DNA of 64,000 nt from positions 6,382,001 through 6,446,000 of the forward strand of contig NC_133027.1 of assembly GCF_048771995.1 (NCBI RefSeq), read 5' to 3'. Source of the stretch: Taeniopygia guttata (Eukaryota; Chordata; Aves; Passeriformes; Estrildidae). Positions within the stretch are counted from its first letter, which is position 1, and the number at the start of each line of letters is the position of its first letter. Below the pieces are notes generated by a model, which was not told where the DNA came from, did not search any database, and was given only the letters and a program-made list of their open reading frames with translations. A program made the translations under genes and the position numbers. Below are positions 22,948-36,836 of this stretch, in pieces.

Positions 22948-25900
22948 CTGTAGGAGGAAAGGGGATTGGTCACAAAACTCCCCAAGAAACCTCTGCTAAC
23001 CAGGGCCTGGTTAAGGGGATTGGTCACAAAACTCCCCAAGAAACCTCTGCTAACCAGGGCCTGGTTAAGGGGATTGGTCAAGAAACTCCCCAAGAAATCT
23101 CTGCTAACCAGGGCTTGGTTAAGGGGATTGGTCAAGAAACTCCCCAAGAAACCTCTGCTAACCAGGGCTTGTTCTCAGCTTGTTAATCTCCTGATGCCAC
23201 CTCTGGAGAGGGACATGCCACAAGGAGAACTGAAGGAAAAGGTGGAGGGTGACAAGTGATGGGGATGAGGGAAGATGGGGAAGGCAGTGCTGCCAAGGCA
23301 CCTCAGCTAGGATCCTGCAAGAGCAAACACAGCATTTGTAAATGCTGAATGACCAATCTGAAAAAGTGAGGCAAGCAAAGAAGCCAAAAAAGCTGAATTC
23401 TGCTCTTTCAAGTTGTTTTCGTTGGGTCAGCTTTATTTTCACACTCAAGTATAAATTTGGTAGATTGACTGAGCTCAGTGTTTCACCTTCATCAGAAATT
23501 AAATGCAGCAAGTTAAATGGAGTAAATTAAAGCCCCTAAAACAAAGGGGGATGACGAGGACCAAGAGTGAAAAAAATTAAAAAAAAAACCAAAATGAGAA
23601 TCAGTCTGGGAATTACATTCTCTGGTTTAATTTCATGCAGAAATGCACAGGCCAAAGCAAGAGCCAAAAGTCAGGAGAAACAGCCCCAAAAACCCAGTGA
23701 TGCTACAACTTCCCTAGCAGAACTTCAACGAGTTAAAAGCCTTTAAAGATCTTTTTCTGTCTCAAGTCTTTATCATCTTCGCTTACAGGATATTCTAGTT
23801 AGGAGTGATCTCTCTCCTGGAGAGACAGTTTTCCCAGTTATTACTTTAATGATATCATGTGTTGGGCAGCTCTACCACATGGGACGTGCCATGGTGTCCC
23901 TTCTGTCCTCCCACTCTGCCCCTGGGCTGGTTTTGGTACCTTTGGTAATAAAAGAGCCTGTCCGGCTGAGCGCGGAGGAGCCGCTGGAGGTGGAGTCGCA
24001 GCGCAGGAGAGGCTCGGCTTCGTCCACAAAGAAGCATTTCTTCTCGGAAGGAGAGGGCTCCACGGTGAGCACGGCCGCCTCGGGGGGCTTGGGGCTGGGC
24101 GTGGGCGCGGGGCTGACCGGGCCGGGGCTCACCGGCAGCGCCAGCTTGTCACCTTCCAGCTTTGGGGGGAGGAAAGAGAGGGAAAATTAACTGGGGGGGC
24201 GCTACGCGACAGGTAACACCCAAACCCACCTGCAGCCTGGCTTCCAGAACATTCCAGCCCACCCTCAGCAAGGGGTGACCTGTCCTGCTGGCCCACAACA
24301 GGCACAGGAGATGACCCAGGGTGGACATCAGCACTGGCATTTGGGCACATCAGGCAGGAACAGTAACAACACACAACCCTTGGGACACCTGGGAGGAGCA
24401 ACCACTGCACCAGGATGGCAGCTGCAACCTCAGCAGAGCATTTTAGGCGGGCTCTCCTTCTCAGACTCAGTTTATTAAAACCTAAAACACAGCTCTTGGG
24501 GGCAAGAGGTGATGATGCCCAAAACCTGCTCCACACCTGTTGTTTGCTAAAAGTTGGCTCCACAGCTCCAGCCAGTGCCAAGGCAGCAGGATGAGGGCTG
24601 TGAGACCCTCCAGGGGATCTCCAGTGCATCACAAGGCTCTGACAGCTCCACTGACCAGCTCCACATCAAATTAATGATTTGTTTGCCCCATCTCACCCCT
24701 GCTCCCAAGAGCATCCCATTAAAGCCTGATGGAAAAGTCAATCCCACCAGACTCCAAGTTCAGAGAAAGGAAGGACAGGCAGGAGCTGGCACTGACCACA
24801 GTGTCACCCAGATGCTTTTGCTTTTTCCTGTCCTGGATGTGAGCCAAGGGCAAATGTTCAGCTCCACAGTTCCAAAGACATCAGGAGCAGCAAGCACTGC
24901 TGGGAAGTGCTGCTCTGGAAAGCAGCACCATTTGACAAGTGACAGGTGACAAGAGACAGGACAAGATGAAATGGCCTCAAGTTGTGCCAGGGGGGGTTTA
25001 GACTGGGTATTAGGAAAAATTTATTCACCAAAAGAGTGGTCAGGAATTGTAATAGGCTGCCTAGGGAAGTGGTGAAATCACCATCCCTGGAGGCATTAAA
25101 AAATATGTGTGGATGTAGCAGCTGGGGACATGGGTTAATGGTGGACTTGGCCGTATTGGGCTAAGGATTGGACTTGATGATCTTAAATGTTATTTCCAAC
25201 CTTAACAATTCTATGATTCTGTGAATTTGGGTGTTGGTGTGAACCTGCTTCTTAACTTGACTGTACTCTGCATGTTCCTTCTTGGAACTTCTTCCTACCT
25301 CCAAGACAGCAGCAAACATTATCTACCCTCCTCTTCCTCTCAGGGCGCAAATCTCAAGCAGAGCATTTCTAGTTCCCACTCCCTGCAGGGATGAGATGCC
25401 TGGGCCAGCATCCTCACATCCCTGGCTGACAGACTCAGCACTTCTGCAGGTCACCAGTTCCCTCTAAACAGGTTATTTTAAGGGAATATTTAACCTTTAT
25501 CCCCAACCTCATGTCCCTGCTTGACCTGCCAGGGAAAAGAATTGCAAGCCCTGTGCCCATGCAATTCCCTCTCCCAATAGCATTTCACAACCCTGTTTTC
25601 TTCTACAGAGGGAAGATCAGATATTACTGCTAACAGGCTTTTGCCTACAACTCAGGGATGAAATGTAAAATTGGGATTAAAGGCTGTGGGAAAGGGAGCT
25701 GCTGAGCCACCTCCGCACCAGCATGGATGTGCCTGAACATTCCTCATCCGTGTTGAGGAATTCACCACCCACAAATCACATGTCTGCTGGGACGCCCATT
25801 AGTTCACATTAAATTAACATTGAAGCCTGTTCCTGGTAGAATAAAAGGGGTTTTTTTCTCCCCTCATTGAAAATAAACAGGGGAGGATTTGTTCTAGCAC

Positions 25901-28900
25901 AGTGCATTATGCAATAGGCATGTTAAAAATAAAAGTCAGCTTTAATTTTTAATTAGAAGAATCTGCTTTCTCCTCTGAAATTCCCTTTTCAGTACAGCTC
26001 ATCATAGAGAATCAGCTATGGCCATTAAGGGAGAATATCAAGGGAAGGACCAGGACAGCAGCTGGCCACTTTCCAAACTGTAATATGCTCTGATATCCCC
26101 TTTAAAAATAACACAGGCTTTAGGGGTTAATTTTTCCTTGTGCAGCTCATCTACCTAATATTCAGCCACAAACCCAGCTACCAATTCCCAAAAAGGAGCC
26201 TGATGACTGAGCAACAATTGGCCAAGGGAGGGCAGGGAGCAGACAGCTGCCCCAGCTCTGTCTTCCCAGAACCAACTCATGTGAAGTTTAATTAAACAGC
26301 TGCTAAAACACACTAGGAAAGAGAAAATCACCCGAGGTTATTCGACTGTAGCTGTCCCGGGAGCCCAAAGCTTTCCAAATAGCTGAACAGTTGCAAGCTT
26401 GAGGCAAAGCAAACAGGATGCTTGGATGTGTGTTAATGTTTAAACCACGGGAAGAAAGTAACTGGGAATGAGGGCTTGGAAAGGCCAGGGAATGCAAAAG
26501 GTTGCTGTGAGGTGAAGCCTGCGGAATAGGTGTAAAAACACACTATTCATAGCCTGTGACTCACTGCATTGAAACCACCTTGGCCATTCCTATTTTTATG
26601 AATGGTGGTCATTGGGTGAAACCGAGCTCTGGTTGGGGAAAAACACCCAAAAAAACCCTCTTGCAACCCTTTTGCCTTTCCAGAGCTATGGGATTTCTCA
26701 CCTTTACGTCCTCGTTGCTGGACTCCTGCGCTTGCCACTGGGGCTGCATCTGCGCCTGCAAAGAGAGACCCGTGGGACACTGTTAGATGCACAGTCCAGC
26801 ACGGAAACCAACGGCACTGCAGTGGCTTTGTCACAACAGCACCCTCCTACAACCCATCAGAGGTGTTCTGCCAGCTACTTTTTTTAGGTTTTTTTATTTT
26901 TTTGAGCACTGCACCAAGCGATTTTCCATGCTAAAAATATTAATTTAAAAAAATCCCTAAAAGCTCCTGTGTACTTGCAGCCGTTTAGACTGCAGTTCAA
27001 GCACCAGCATCCTCTTGGATCCCAGTGCAGCTGGGAGGGTGCTCTAAGCAGCTCAGGGTGTCTGAAGGCCCTTCCTAAAAGGAAGAAAAAGGGACAGAAG
27101 GGGATAGGGGCAGGAGGAAGAGAAGAGGACAGAAGGGGATAGGGGCAGAAGAAGACACAGGCTTGGCTTTGTTTTCTTCCACAGCTGCTCTCACCAGCTC
27201 TGTTTGAACGGGTTGGTCCCATTTGCTGCCTCCGTTTTACAGTACTGCAATAAAAGCTTAGCTCAGACAAACAGAAACTGCAGCTGCTGTGCTAATATTA
27301 GGAAGGAGCAGTGGTAGGCACTAAAAAACACCCTTCCCTCAGGCGATGCTTCCCAGCAATTCCTCCTGCCGCAACCAGGCGGGAACAAAGCAGGCTGGTG
27401 CTGCTGGGGGTGGCTGTGCACCCTCCAAATTTAGCACCGAGGCAGTCACTTCCCAGATTCCCTGCCAGAAGATGACACCCGACTGACACCAGCCCTTATT
27501 CCCAGGTCTGTTATGCCTCCGCAGGGAATGCAGCAGGAAAAACCCCGGCACATGGAGCGGGGTGAGCCGGGCACAGGTGATGCCGCAGGCAGAGTGGTGC
27601 TGGTGTGGAATGCTCTTGCTGTGGACTCCACAGGGGTAGGGAGGATCTGTGTGGATCATGAGCTTCATGGTGTTTGGGGGTCCCTCCTGGGGACAGACAG
27701 ACAGACCCTGGCAGGTTAAACACCACTGGCAAGGCCATGAGGTCTCATGAGGTGTCAGAGAAAGACAGTGATGGTGTGTGGTGCTGCAGAGCAGAAGGCA
27801 TGTCCCCTGCCAGGACGGGAAGAACATGAGGATGCCGGGGTGGGAAAGCCCAAATTTCCTCTCTGTGCCCTTCACCTCACCCATGTGGTTTCAGGAGAAT
27901 GCTCAACCCCTCTCTGTGGTGGAGCCTCTTCCCTTAACACAAGGCAGCTCTGGGGAAGAGGGCTCAAGTCAAGCCTCACACGACTCAGGATGGGCAATGC
28001 TGGGTCTGGGCAGGGTTTAGATGCCACAATGAAAACTGCAGCTACCCACAGAGGAAACAGCTCTTCCCCATCAGCCCTGCCCCGCCTGTCTGTGGGCTGA
28101 GTGCTTCTCAAGCAGATAATTTCTCCAGGAGAGCCTCTGTTGGCTTCTCCATTCTGTGGATTTGCCCACTCACTTTTTCAACTCAAACCATAATGAAGAG
28201 GTGATGAAACACTGATGAAGAGGTTCCAAACCCAATTACAGGCTGAGTTAGTCGATACTGAGTTTGGCTAGCAGAAGAAACCATCTTCTAGTTTCCTCTT
28301 ATGCTCCCAAATCCATTACACTGCAAACACAGACCCCAGGAGATGTGACCACCATATTAGGGGAACATCAATATCACTGCATATATAAGGTTTATGTTTT
28401 TGTGTTTATGCTGGTTTTCTTTGCATTCCTTTATGAATTATTACATTTTGTTTATTGCACATTCTCCAGCATAGTTCAAACCCAATGTCAGTTTGCTGAA
28501 AATCAAGTCATGGCTTAGAGCAAACCTGGAGTTATGCCCACTCCAGCAAAACCCAGCCAGCCCTACACCTTCCCCAGGGCTCTAGCCACTTCACCTTACA
28601 GCTTTGTGCCTCAAATAAAACCTGATGCAACTCCAAAAAGCAATTTTGTTCTTTTCCTGGCTGCCTGGGCACTTCCCAGCCCCCAGACCACAGGCCCCTC
28701 TGGCTGGGAAATCCATCCAACAGCTTTACTCTCACTCCACTGCTGGCACGTGAACACAGCACAAACTTAATTCCTAATTACTGGGCCCAGCCCAGTCCTG
28801 CACTGCCACAAGAGGAAGTGAAGGCAGTGGGTGGGAGCTAACAGGGACAGAGTTTGAGGAACGCTGCTCCAGGCTCTTGAGTCCCCCCTCAGGGTTTTGA

Positions 28901-31900
28901 CCTGTGAAAGAGCAAGAGACAGAGCCACGAGGCCCTGCCACAGCCACGTGCCTGGACATGGGGTTGCTTTCACATCCTCTTCTCCTCTGAAATACCCCCA
29001 AACCCCACAGCTTAACCTCACACCAGCCCCAGCCTTGACACATCTGCTGACTCGTGGGATTATATGCAGCACGAACTCAGCCACAAAACTGAACCTTGCT
29101 AGGCTTGGGGCTGTAGGCTTCCCCTCTCCACTTTCAACATCTCCCTTATTCATGGTTTGGGTTTGTTTTTCAGCTTTGCTGAGGCTGTGCTGCTGAATGC
29201 CCTGAACGAGGCTGTTTGCTTCCCTTCCATCCAGCCCCTGAAATATTTCAGCCAAGGCCAGCAGAGCCATAAATAAAATGATAAGAGCTTAAAGCACTGC
29301 TCACAGCAGGGCACTCAGGAGAGCCAATGCTGCCCAGCTATGCCAGCTCCACCCCAGGCCAACCCAGTGAGTGCAGAGCCCCTTTGGTAGCTGCAAAACG
29401 CTGTTATGCACCAAAAAAAGAAATCATCCATTACCCAATGGTAAAAATCAGTTTTTCTGATATTAACCCCAAAAACTGGAGAGCTGCAGTTTGCTGGGAT
29501 GGCAGGGAGAAACCTCTCCCTTCTTCCACCCCACTCTTTCCCCTATTTTTGTTGTCAGCACCACTAATTTGGGATGTGCTTGTGCCTGATAAGCAGTGCC
29601 CAGGCTTGCCACTGTCTGGCAAACCTGCCTGCGAGGGCACAGATTTTGCAAACCTTGAGTCCAACAAATACTTGTGGCCAGGGTCAGGCTTTAACAGGAG
29701 CCCTGTGAGATAAATGCACCCTTAAAAAACCTTCCCACAGCTTCTGCACTCACTATATTTTCTGGTTCAGCTGCAAAAAACCCCGAGGAAAATGATGCAG
29801 AGGGCTAATCTCGGTTTAACCTAAATTCATCCAGCACCATGCAAAACCAGCATAATCTCCCACAGCTATAAAAGCAGGGAAGTCTGCAGCAGAGCTGTTC
29901 CTCACCCGAAGGAAAATGTTCCTGCCTCATGCTGTAACACTCCAGAGACTCTCATTAATTCTCCTATTCCTATCAGGGGTTGTAAATATTTGGATCTCGG
30001 AGCATCAAAGACTGTCGAGGGAACAGGGCACTACAGGAGAGAGCAGCTTTGCCTCCATAGGTTTTACAAGTTGAAGGCAGACACCAGATAAAGGATTTAA
30101 GAGAAGGGTGCAGTAGTGGGTGGGATGAAATGTGTTTAGAGCACTGGTTTGCCATCTGAGAACTACAGCATTCAATAACAACTTTTACCCATGACTTGGG
30201 GATGTCAGTGCTTTCTTACGACACAGGGATCTTGCAGAGAGATGGGAAACTCCATTTGCACCCAGGGATGCTGGGCAGAGCCAAAGGCATCCCAGACAGT
30301 ACAGACATCCATGCATCCATCCCTCCTGGGCTCATGTAGGACACACCAGCACACGCTGGAGACTCACTGCTGGCTCAGGTCACCCTAAGGGCATCGTGCT
30401 GTTACCTGGACCCACAAAATGGTTTGGGTTGGAAGGGATCTTAAAGCTCATCTTGTTCCAACACCCTGCCATGGGCAGGGACACCTTCCTCTAAACCAGG
30501 TTGCTCCTGGTTACCCTGTCCAACCTGGCCTTGAACACTTACAGGGATGGGGCATCTACAACCTCTCTGGGCAACTTAGCCAGGGGGAGGATGCATGCAT
30601 TTGCATTGTTTATGAGAGTCCTCACTCCCCCTGCAGCACCAAAACTCTTTCCATTCTTTTCTGTTGTTTTTGGGGTTTTTTTTGTAAGACTCCTTCTGCA
30701 GGGCTGGAGACCACAGTGCCCACTCTTGCCACCAACAGAGTGACCCATTCCTCTGGATCAAACTGCTTTGGTGCAGAGAGAAACTGCCTCAATTTATCTG
30801 TGTTTGGATAGACAAATTACCCAGAGCCAAACCTCAATTAGCTCTAATTAAAGGTTTTCCAACCAGCAGATTAAAGAAACCCCAAAGATCAACCTCCATG
30901 CCTGCTCCTGGCACCAAGTTCTTGGCTTCCTGGACCACTGTGATGATGAGCTACCAGCACAATTCTCCAGGGATTTGGTCTCCCATGCACAAACTGCTTT
31001 CAGTGTTCCCTGCAGGGCCATTGTATCACCACCCACATCGACAGCATGGGAGCCAGCTCAGGGAGAGGAGGCAGACAGGTTCCAGCAGGCAGCACCTCAC
31101 AGAAACACAATGTGCTGCCCTGCTGGATCTGTACCCTGGGGTGCTGCCAGGCTGTGACACCCACACACAGCTCCAGGATCTCCAGGGCAGGGCAGTGGCC
31201 AGCTTCTAAGGTTGATCATGAGGGATGCTCATCTGAAAAAGCCCAATCAGGTGAATAGGCAAAGAGGATGTGACAGCTTGGGTGAATTTGTTAAAAAACA
31301 ACTCCTTTGCTGAAATTAGCCAAATTTCTCATGTGGACTCAACCCACCTGCTTGAAAGATCAGCAACCCAATTTTACTCATTTCTAGAAAAACAAGTGAA
31401 ACTGATGGAGAACCACCCCAGGATCCAGGTGTGCTGGACACTAGAAAAGACAACACGCTGTTTTAAAAAACAAAGAGACACAGGAAAGCTTTTTGGGAGG
31501 TCCAGGAGACTTGCATACAGTTATCTTTGAGATTTGGGTTTGCTCATTCTCTGAACATCTGCTTGCTGCATTTTCAGAGTTATGGGCACAGCTTGTGGTT
31601 ACTCCATCATTGGGAGTCCTCCACCCTGACAGGTCACCCCATAAACCCTGCTCATGGAGTCACCACCTGCATTCTGTACTGTTTGATAAGCACAGCCTGA
31701 TGGTCTTGGCCAAAAGAGCCAGGGGCATTCAGCAGTGCACAGCCCAAGTCTGTTAATTACGTGCCCTGCTGAGGAACAAGTCCCGTGTTTTATCCAACGT
31801 CCTTGCCCAGAGCTTTGTTGCAGTATTCAAAGTCAGAGCAGTAAATACAAGGACACAGGTTACTACCTGCTCCAGGAGAGCAAGAGTACAACATGTCCTT

Positions 31901-34900
31901 CAGGGACAGTGCACATGCTAGAAACTTTAACTCATATGTGCAAAATGGCGATTTTCTCTGCTTCTCTTCTCTTCCTAAACATAGCTTGTCTTGGGTTTTT
32001 TAATTTTATTTCTTCCACCAATGAGAAGGCCACATGCTGCTTAGTTACCAGGAGCTGAAAGGAAAAAAACCAGCAACTGAGCAGGAGAGATCAGGCAGCT
32101 GGCAAAGCTAACCTATCCAAGATCTCAGCATGATATTCAGCACACACCTGACTCAGGGTCTCTCTGAAACACAAGCCCAGGGCTCCTGCCAGCACATCCC
32201 AACTTCTGATTTCATACAATGGACACAAAGGAATAAAGCATTTCATACACTAAACAAAATATGACACAGTGAAGGGATCAAATGAAATAATTTAAGATAT
32301 GCAACACAATGAAGGGATCACAGTCCCTCATATAAGGGGAAGTCTGTGATGGTCAAAGTAGAATTTGGGAATCCCCTGCCCTGACAAATGCTCTGCTTCA
32401 GAAGCTCTACTGTGACCAAAGTTCCATCTTGCCAAATCCCTCATCAGAGAGGTCTGCAACCTGCTCCCCTTTGGGTCTGGGTCAGCACTAAGGCAATGGG
32501 AAATGTTTCACCGACCAGTTTAGGAGGAAGAGCCACACCTCAAACACTGCCATCTCCATCTCCATGTTGTCCCATTGGCTTTTATGTTCAGAAAAAGCCC
32601 CACTCATTACCTTTACAAACACTTCTTGCAAACCATCAAGTTATCAGAGCCAAAAAAACTGAAACAAGTAGTGGCCAAAACAAATCTGCAAAGGTCACTG
32701 AAGCACCTCCTGATGACTTACACCCAGCTGAGAACCTACTGCAGGATCTTCTGCAGCAATTTATTTATTCTCTCAAAATATAGGATGGTTTAAGGCCAGC
32801 ACTGCCAAAGAAGAGCAACAACTCTGGAGCACTGCACACATGTCCTCCCCCATGCCACCAGTCACCTTCTTGAAGGAATCAACACTTAGTGCTCAAGGGT
32901 ATTTGGCTCTTCTCACAAACCCACAGCATTTGAGAGCAAGTTTAAAGGGGGATGCTTTTTCCTCCATGTCCCTGGCACAAGGGCTCATGTACCAGATCCT
33001 CCTGGTGATCTCCAAAGATATATGCAAAGCACATGGGACTCTAGAGCCCATCAAAACTTTGACTGGGATTTGAGCAAACACTGGCAAAGCCTTGCTCAAA
33101 AGCAATGCACAGCTTCAACCCAAGCCCCCAAGGAGCTCCATGGAGAGAGGGAGCTACGTGGCCACGAGCTAAGCTCAAGGCCACAGTTGTGTCCCACGCC
33201 ACCACATCTCCCAAGGTGAGACCTGCACCAAAGCCCAGCCCGGCGTTACCGGCGTGGTGTCCTCCATGAGGCCGCGGATCTTCTCCACCACGTCGTTGCG
33301 GCGGTGCTGGCGGAGCGCGCTGATGAGCTGGGCCAGGCTGGCCTCGGGCCCGCGGATGGTCCAGTGCTGCAGGGCGGCGTAGGCGCGCTCGTGGTCGGCC
33401 GCGTAGCCGTTGGAGAAAGCCGCCACCTCCCGCTCGCTGGCGTTGCACAGGAACTGGTAGATGTCCTTCCACTGGCTCCCCACCTGCGCCGCCACCAGCT
33501 TGAGGATGTCGATGCCTGCGGGGCAGAGAAGCCACAGGTGAGGCAGTGGGGTCTGCAGACATCGGGTCTAGCAAAGCTTCTCTCATCCTCAAATGGCCAC
33601 GCTTTGCTTTTCTTGGGTAGGTTTGTTGTAATTATCATTATTATTGTTTTAACACCTTTTCTGAGTTCAGGCTGCAGAGAAGCAGCACCCATAACATGTT
33701 GAACAGCTGCTATGCATGTAAACTGACCCATCAGTTAACCCAACACACTCTAAAATCAATAATTTACTTGTAAAATCTCCTGCACTCTTTAGCACAGGAA
33801 GACCCTGGGTACTCAGCCACCACACAGCTGCAGGACCAGGGTGGAAGAGCACATGCTCACCCACACACCTGCACTGCAGCCACTGCCTTGAGAGAGCTGG
33901 ATTAAGAGGTGAGTCACCAAAGCACCTCTATAAAGATGAGTATTCCCATAACAAGCACGTACAGCAGCTAGGATTGCATTCAGAGCCATTTCCAGTGCAG
34001 ACAGGTGGGATGACTCAGTCATGAGGTGGGAGATACTGTGCCAGGTGAGCATTGGGTGAATGGAAGATCTGTTAGGAAACTAGACAGGAAAAAGGCAGAG
34101 TTTTCCCCAGAAAAGCACTTGAGACATCCTGGCTCAAGACCAGGGAGGGTTTTCTCCGTGTAGGTCAGGAAGCAATGCAAACAGCACACTTATCCTTGAG
34201 TCTACTACAGGTCAGGAGTCAAAGATTCAAATAAAGCCATATCTCCTCCAAAATAACTAATTAACCCTGTTTTATCAATGAGCAACACCTTGTTTCAAAC
34301 AGCAACATGAAGGGTCAGCATCTGTGAGCTGCAAAGAGAAACTCACTTTTTTCAGAAAGATAACCACACCTTCTGTTTCCTCCCAAGCCAGTGTGCCCCC
34401 ATGGCTAGAGGGAGCACTTCTCTTTCCCTCTGCAGGCACAACAGCAAAAATAGCTGCTTACAGAAGAATATCATAGCTGGGGTTTTTCCAGCTGCCCTAA
34501 AATTTAACACTTTCTAATGGAGTTTAACCTGCACCAAAACCTCCCACTGCATCTTCAGTTCACAGCTCTTATGCAGCCAAATATATAAATACATACAAAA
34601 AAAATCTATAGAAACTATACAGACTGATAAAGGTATCCTTTTTAATACATGTGCATATGTATATACACACATGGATATATGGTACACATTTTTGTATCTC
34701 TCCATGTATTACATAGATATTTTATAAAGATGTGTGTATGTATATGTATATGACCTGGACACCAGATGCCCACCAAAGCTGTTCTATACCTGCCTTCCTC
34801 ATTTGAGAAAATATAACAAGATATAACAAAAGGCTCGTGGGTTGAGATACAGGCAGGGAGCAATCCCTCACCAGCGACTGTCACTGGCAAACCAGACTCA

Positions 34901-36786
34901 GCTTGGGGAAATTAGTTTTATTTTTTGCTAATCAAAGCAGAATAAGGTAATGGGAAATAAAAACTAAATCCCTTCCCACCCATCTCTCCCTTTTTCCCAC
35001 ATTTAACTTCACTCCTAAATTCTCTTCCTCCTCCCCTCAGCAGTGAGCAGAGAATGGAGAATGTGTCAGTCCACTACCCATTGTCTCTGCTGCTCCTTTC
35101 TCCTCATGGGGATGAATCCTCACACTCCTCCCTTGCTCCAGCATGGCAGGTCCCTTCCAGAGGATCTGCCAGAAAACCTGCTCCAGCATGGCTGCCTCTC
35201 TCCCCCTCCTTTTTCACTGACCCTGGTGCCTGCAGAGCTGTTGCTCACATGTTCTCACTCCTCTTTCTACTGGCTGAAATTACCAGCTTTTTTTTTTTTT
35301 TTTTTTTTGCCCCTCTTTTTAATCTGTCGTCCCAGAGGCACTCCCACCATTCCTGATGGGCTCAGCCTTGGACAGTGGTGGGTCCATTTCTAGAGCTGGC
35401 TGGCATTGGCTCCCCTGGACACGGGTGAAGCTTTTGGCAACTTCTCACAGGACCCACCCCTGTAGCCCCCTGCTATCAAAACCTGACTATACAAACCCAA
35501 TACAAATTGGGTTTGTACAAATATACACACACATCTCTAAAGTATCTATTCAACCTGATGTATTTTATATGTATTTGTGTATATCTGTGTATATATTATA
35601 CATACTTCTGTATATCTCTATATATAACATAGGTATTTTACATATATATGTACATATGCTTATATAAAAAGAAGTACGTAAAAAACTATAAAGCTCCACA
35701 AAGATATTTTTGATGAAACCTCTTCTCACTTAAGGAAATCTTATCAAACCTGCTATATATAGACTTTAGTTTTCACTTCCAAACTAGATAACACAGCCTT
35801 GAGCCCACAGTTCTTGGAGCATCCACAGACGGTGCTAAACCTGTTCTAAATCAGGAACACCAAAGTACAATCCACATTTGGTACTTCCCCGCCTTCCTCC
35901 CACCACAGCCACCACACCTCCCTCCCCAGCTGTTACCAGACACGTGCTTGTACCACCTCACATGGAGTTGTGAGAGCTGGGGCTTCTACCAGAAAAGCTT
36001 GGCCCACCAGCCCAGCATGGGGGATGCAGCACACCCAAAAAGCCCCAGCCAACCAGAGGGCTTGGTTCTGACTATGGAGAAAAGGCTGTGAACCTGCTAT
36101 TGGGATTTATTCTGGGGTGACTGATGTGACTCAGCTCATTAGGTACTGGTGCACACTGCAACACAACAGAGCAGCAGGAATTAAGCCTGGTTTTGTCAAT
36201 GCTTCCCATTACTCAGATGAAGACCCAGTGGCCCTCAGTTCAAGGAACTGAGCTGTGTGCTTCCAGGCAAATCCCAAATTCCTCTTGCTCCATGACTTTG
36301 CATCCAGGCTGGCTGTGCAGAAGAACAGGAAGTTCAAACCACAGTGGCAGCCAAGTCCTTGTGCCTTCTGATATGATATACCTGGGTTGATAAGAAGCCC
36401 AGAAGACAACTGAGGTTTGGAGTCAGGTCCTTTAGAAAAGAAAATACAACTGCTTTTTGCATAAAACCAGCAAAATGCCTGATTTATGCAGCACTGCTTG
36501 ATTTTATCACTGAATCCAGGGGATAACAAAAGTAAAAATCCATGAATACAAGGACAGAAAAAGCTCTGCAAGGCTTGTGCACCAAGATAATGACAGCAAT
36601 GCAAAGAGGGATAATCATGTGTGGTACTGCCTATTATATATCCACATATAGATATATAGATAATGACTTATGCACTGAGATACAGATATATGTAGGTATA
36701 TATAGGGAGAGTATTTAAGTCGTTATCTCACTGTATAAATCTTGCAGAGCTTTTTTACTCTCATATTCAGCAATTATTTTTTGCTA

Positions 36787-36836
<50 letters not shown>

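Larger units (their letters stand above)
24160..33249 (-). other. TNFRSF21: TNFRSF21 intron 4 (split by the cassette exon)
   Basis: 9090 bases, GT-AG, phase 0. If the cassette exon is used it becomes 26756-33249 and 24160-26701. It holds two CR1 fragments and a repeat-free region at 25560-26550. Confidence 0.85.

Noticed and set aside
22782..23259. Repeat protein with [21 protein letters not shown] units
   Set aside because: It is the intronic 54-bp minisatellite read in frame; the unit is divisible by three, so an open frame is automatic.
24129..24632. 167-codon minus-strand open frame upstream of exon 5
   Set aside because: It runs through the intron into exon 5 in a different frame and shows no domain; the acceptor at 24160 explains the true exon.
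26702..26755. Link between the 54-base cassette exon and the 54-base minisatellite unit
   Set aside because: The equal lengths are coincidental: the sequences share no similarity.
33041..33731. Open frames of 183, 161 and 132 codons around exon 4
   Set aside because: They are other-frame or read-through versions of the GC-rich death-domain exon; only the frame with human-like death-domain sequence and correct splice phase is real.
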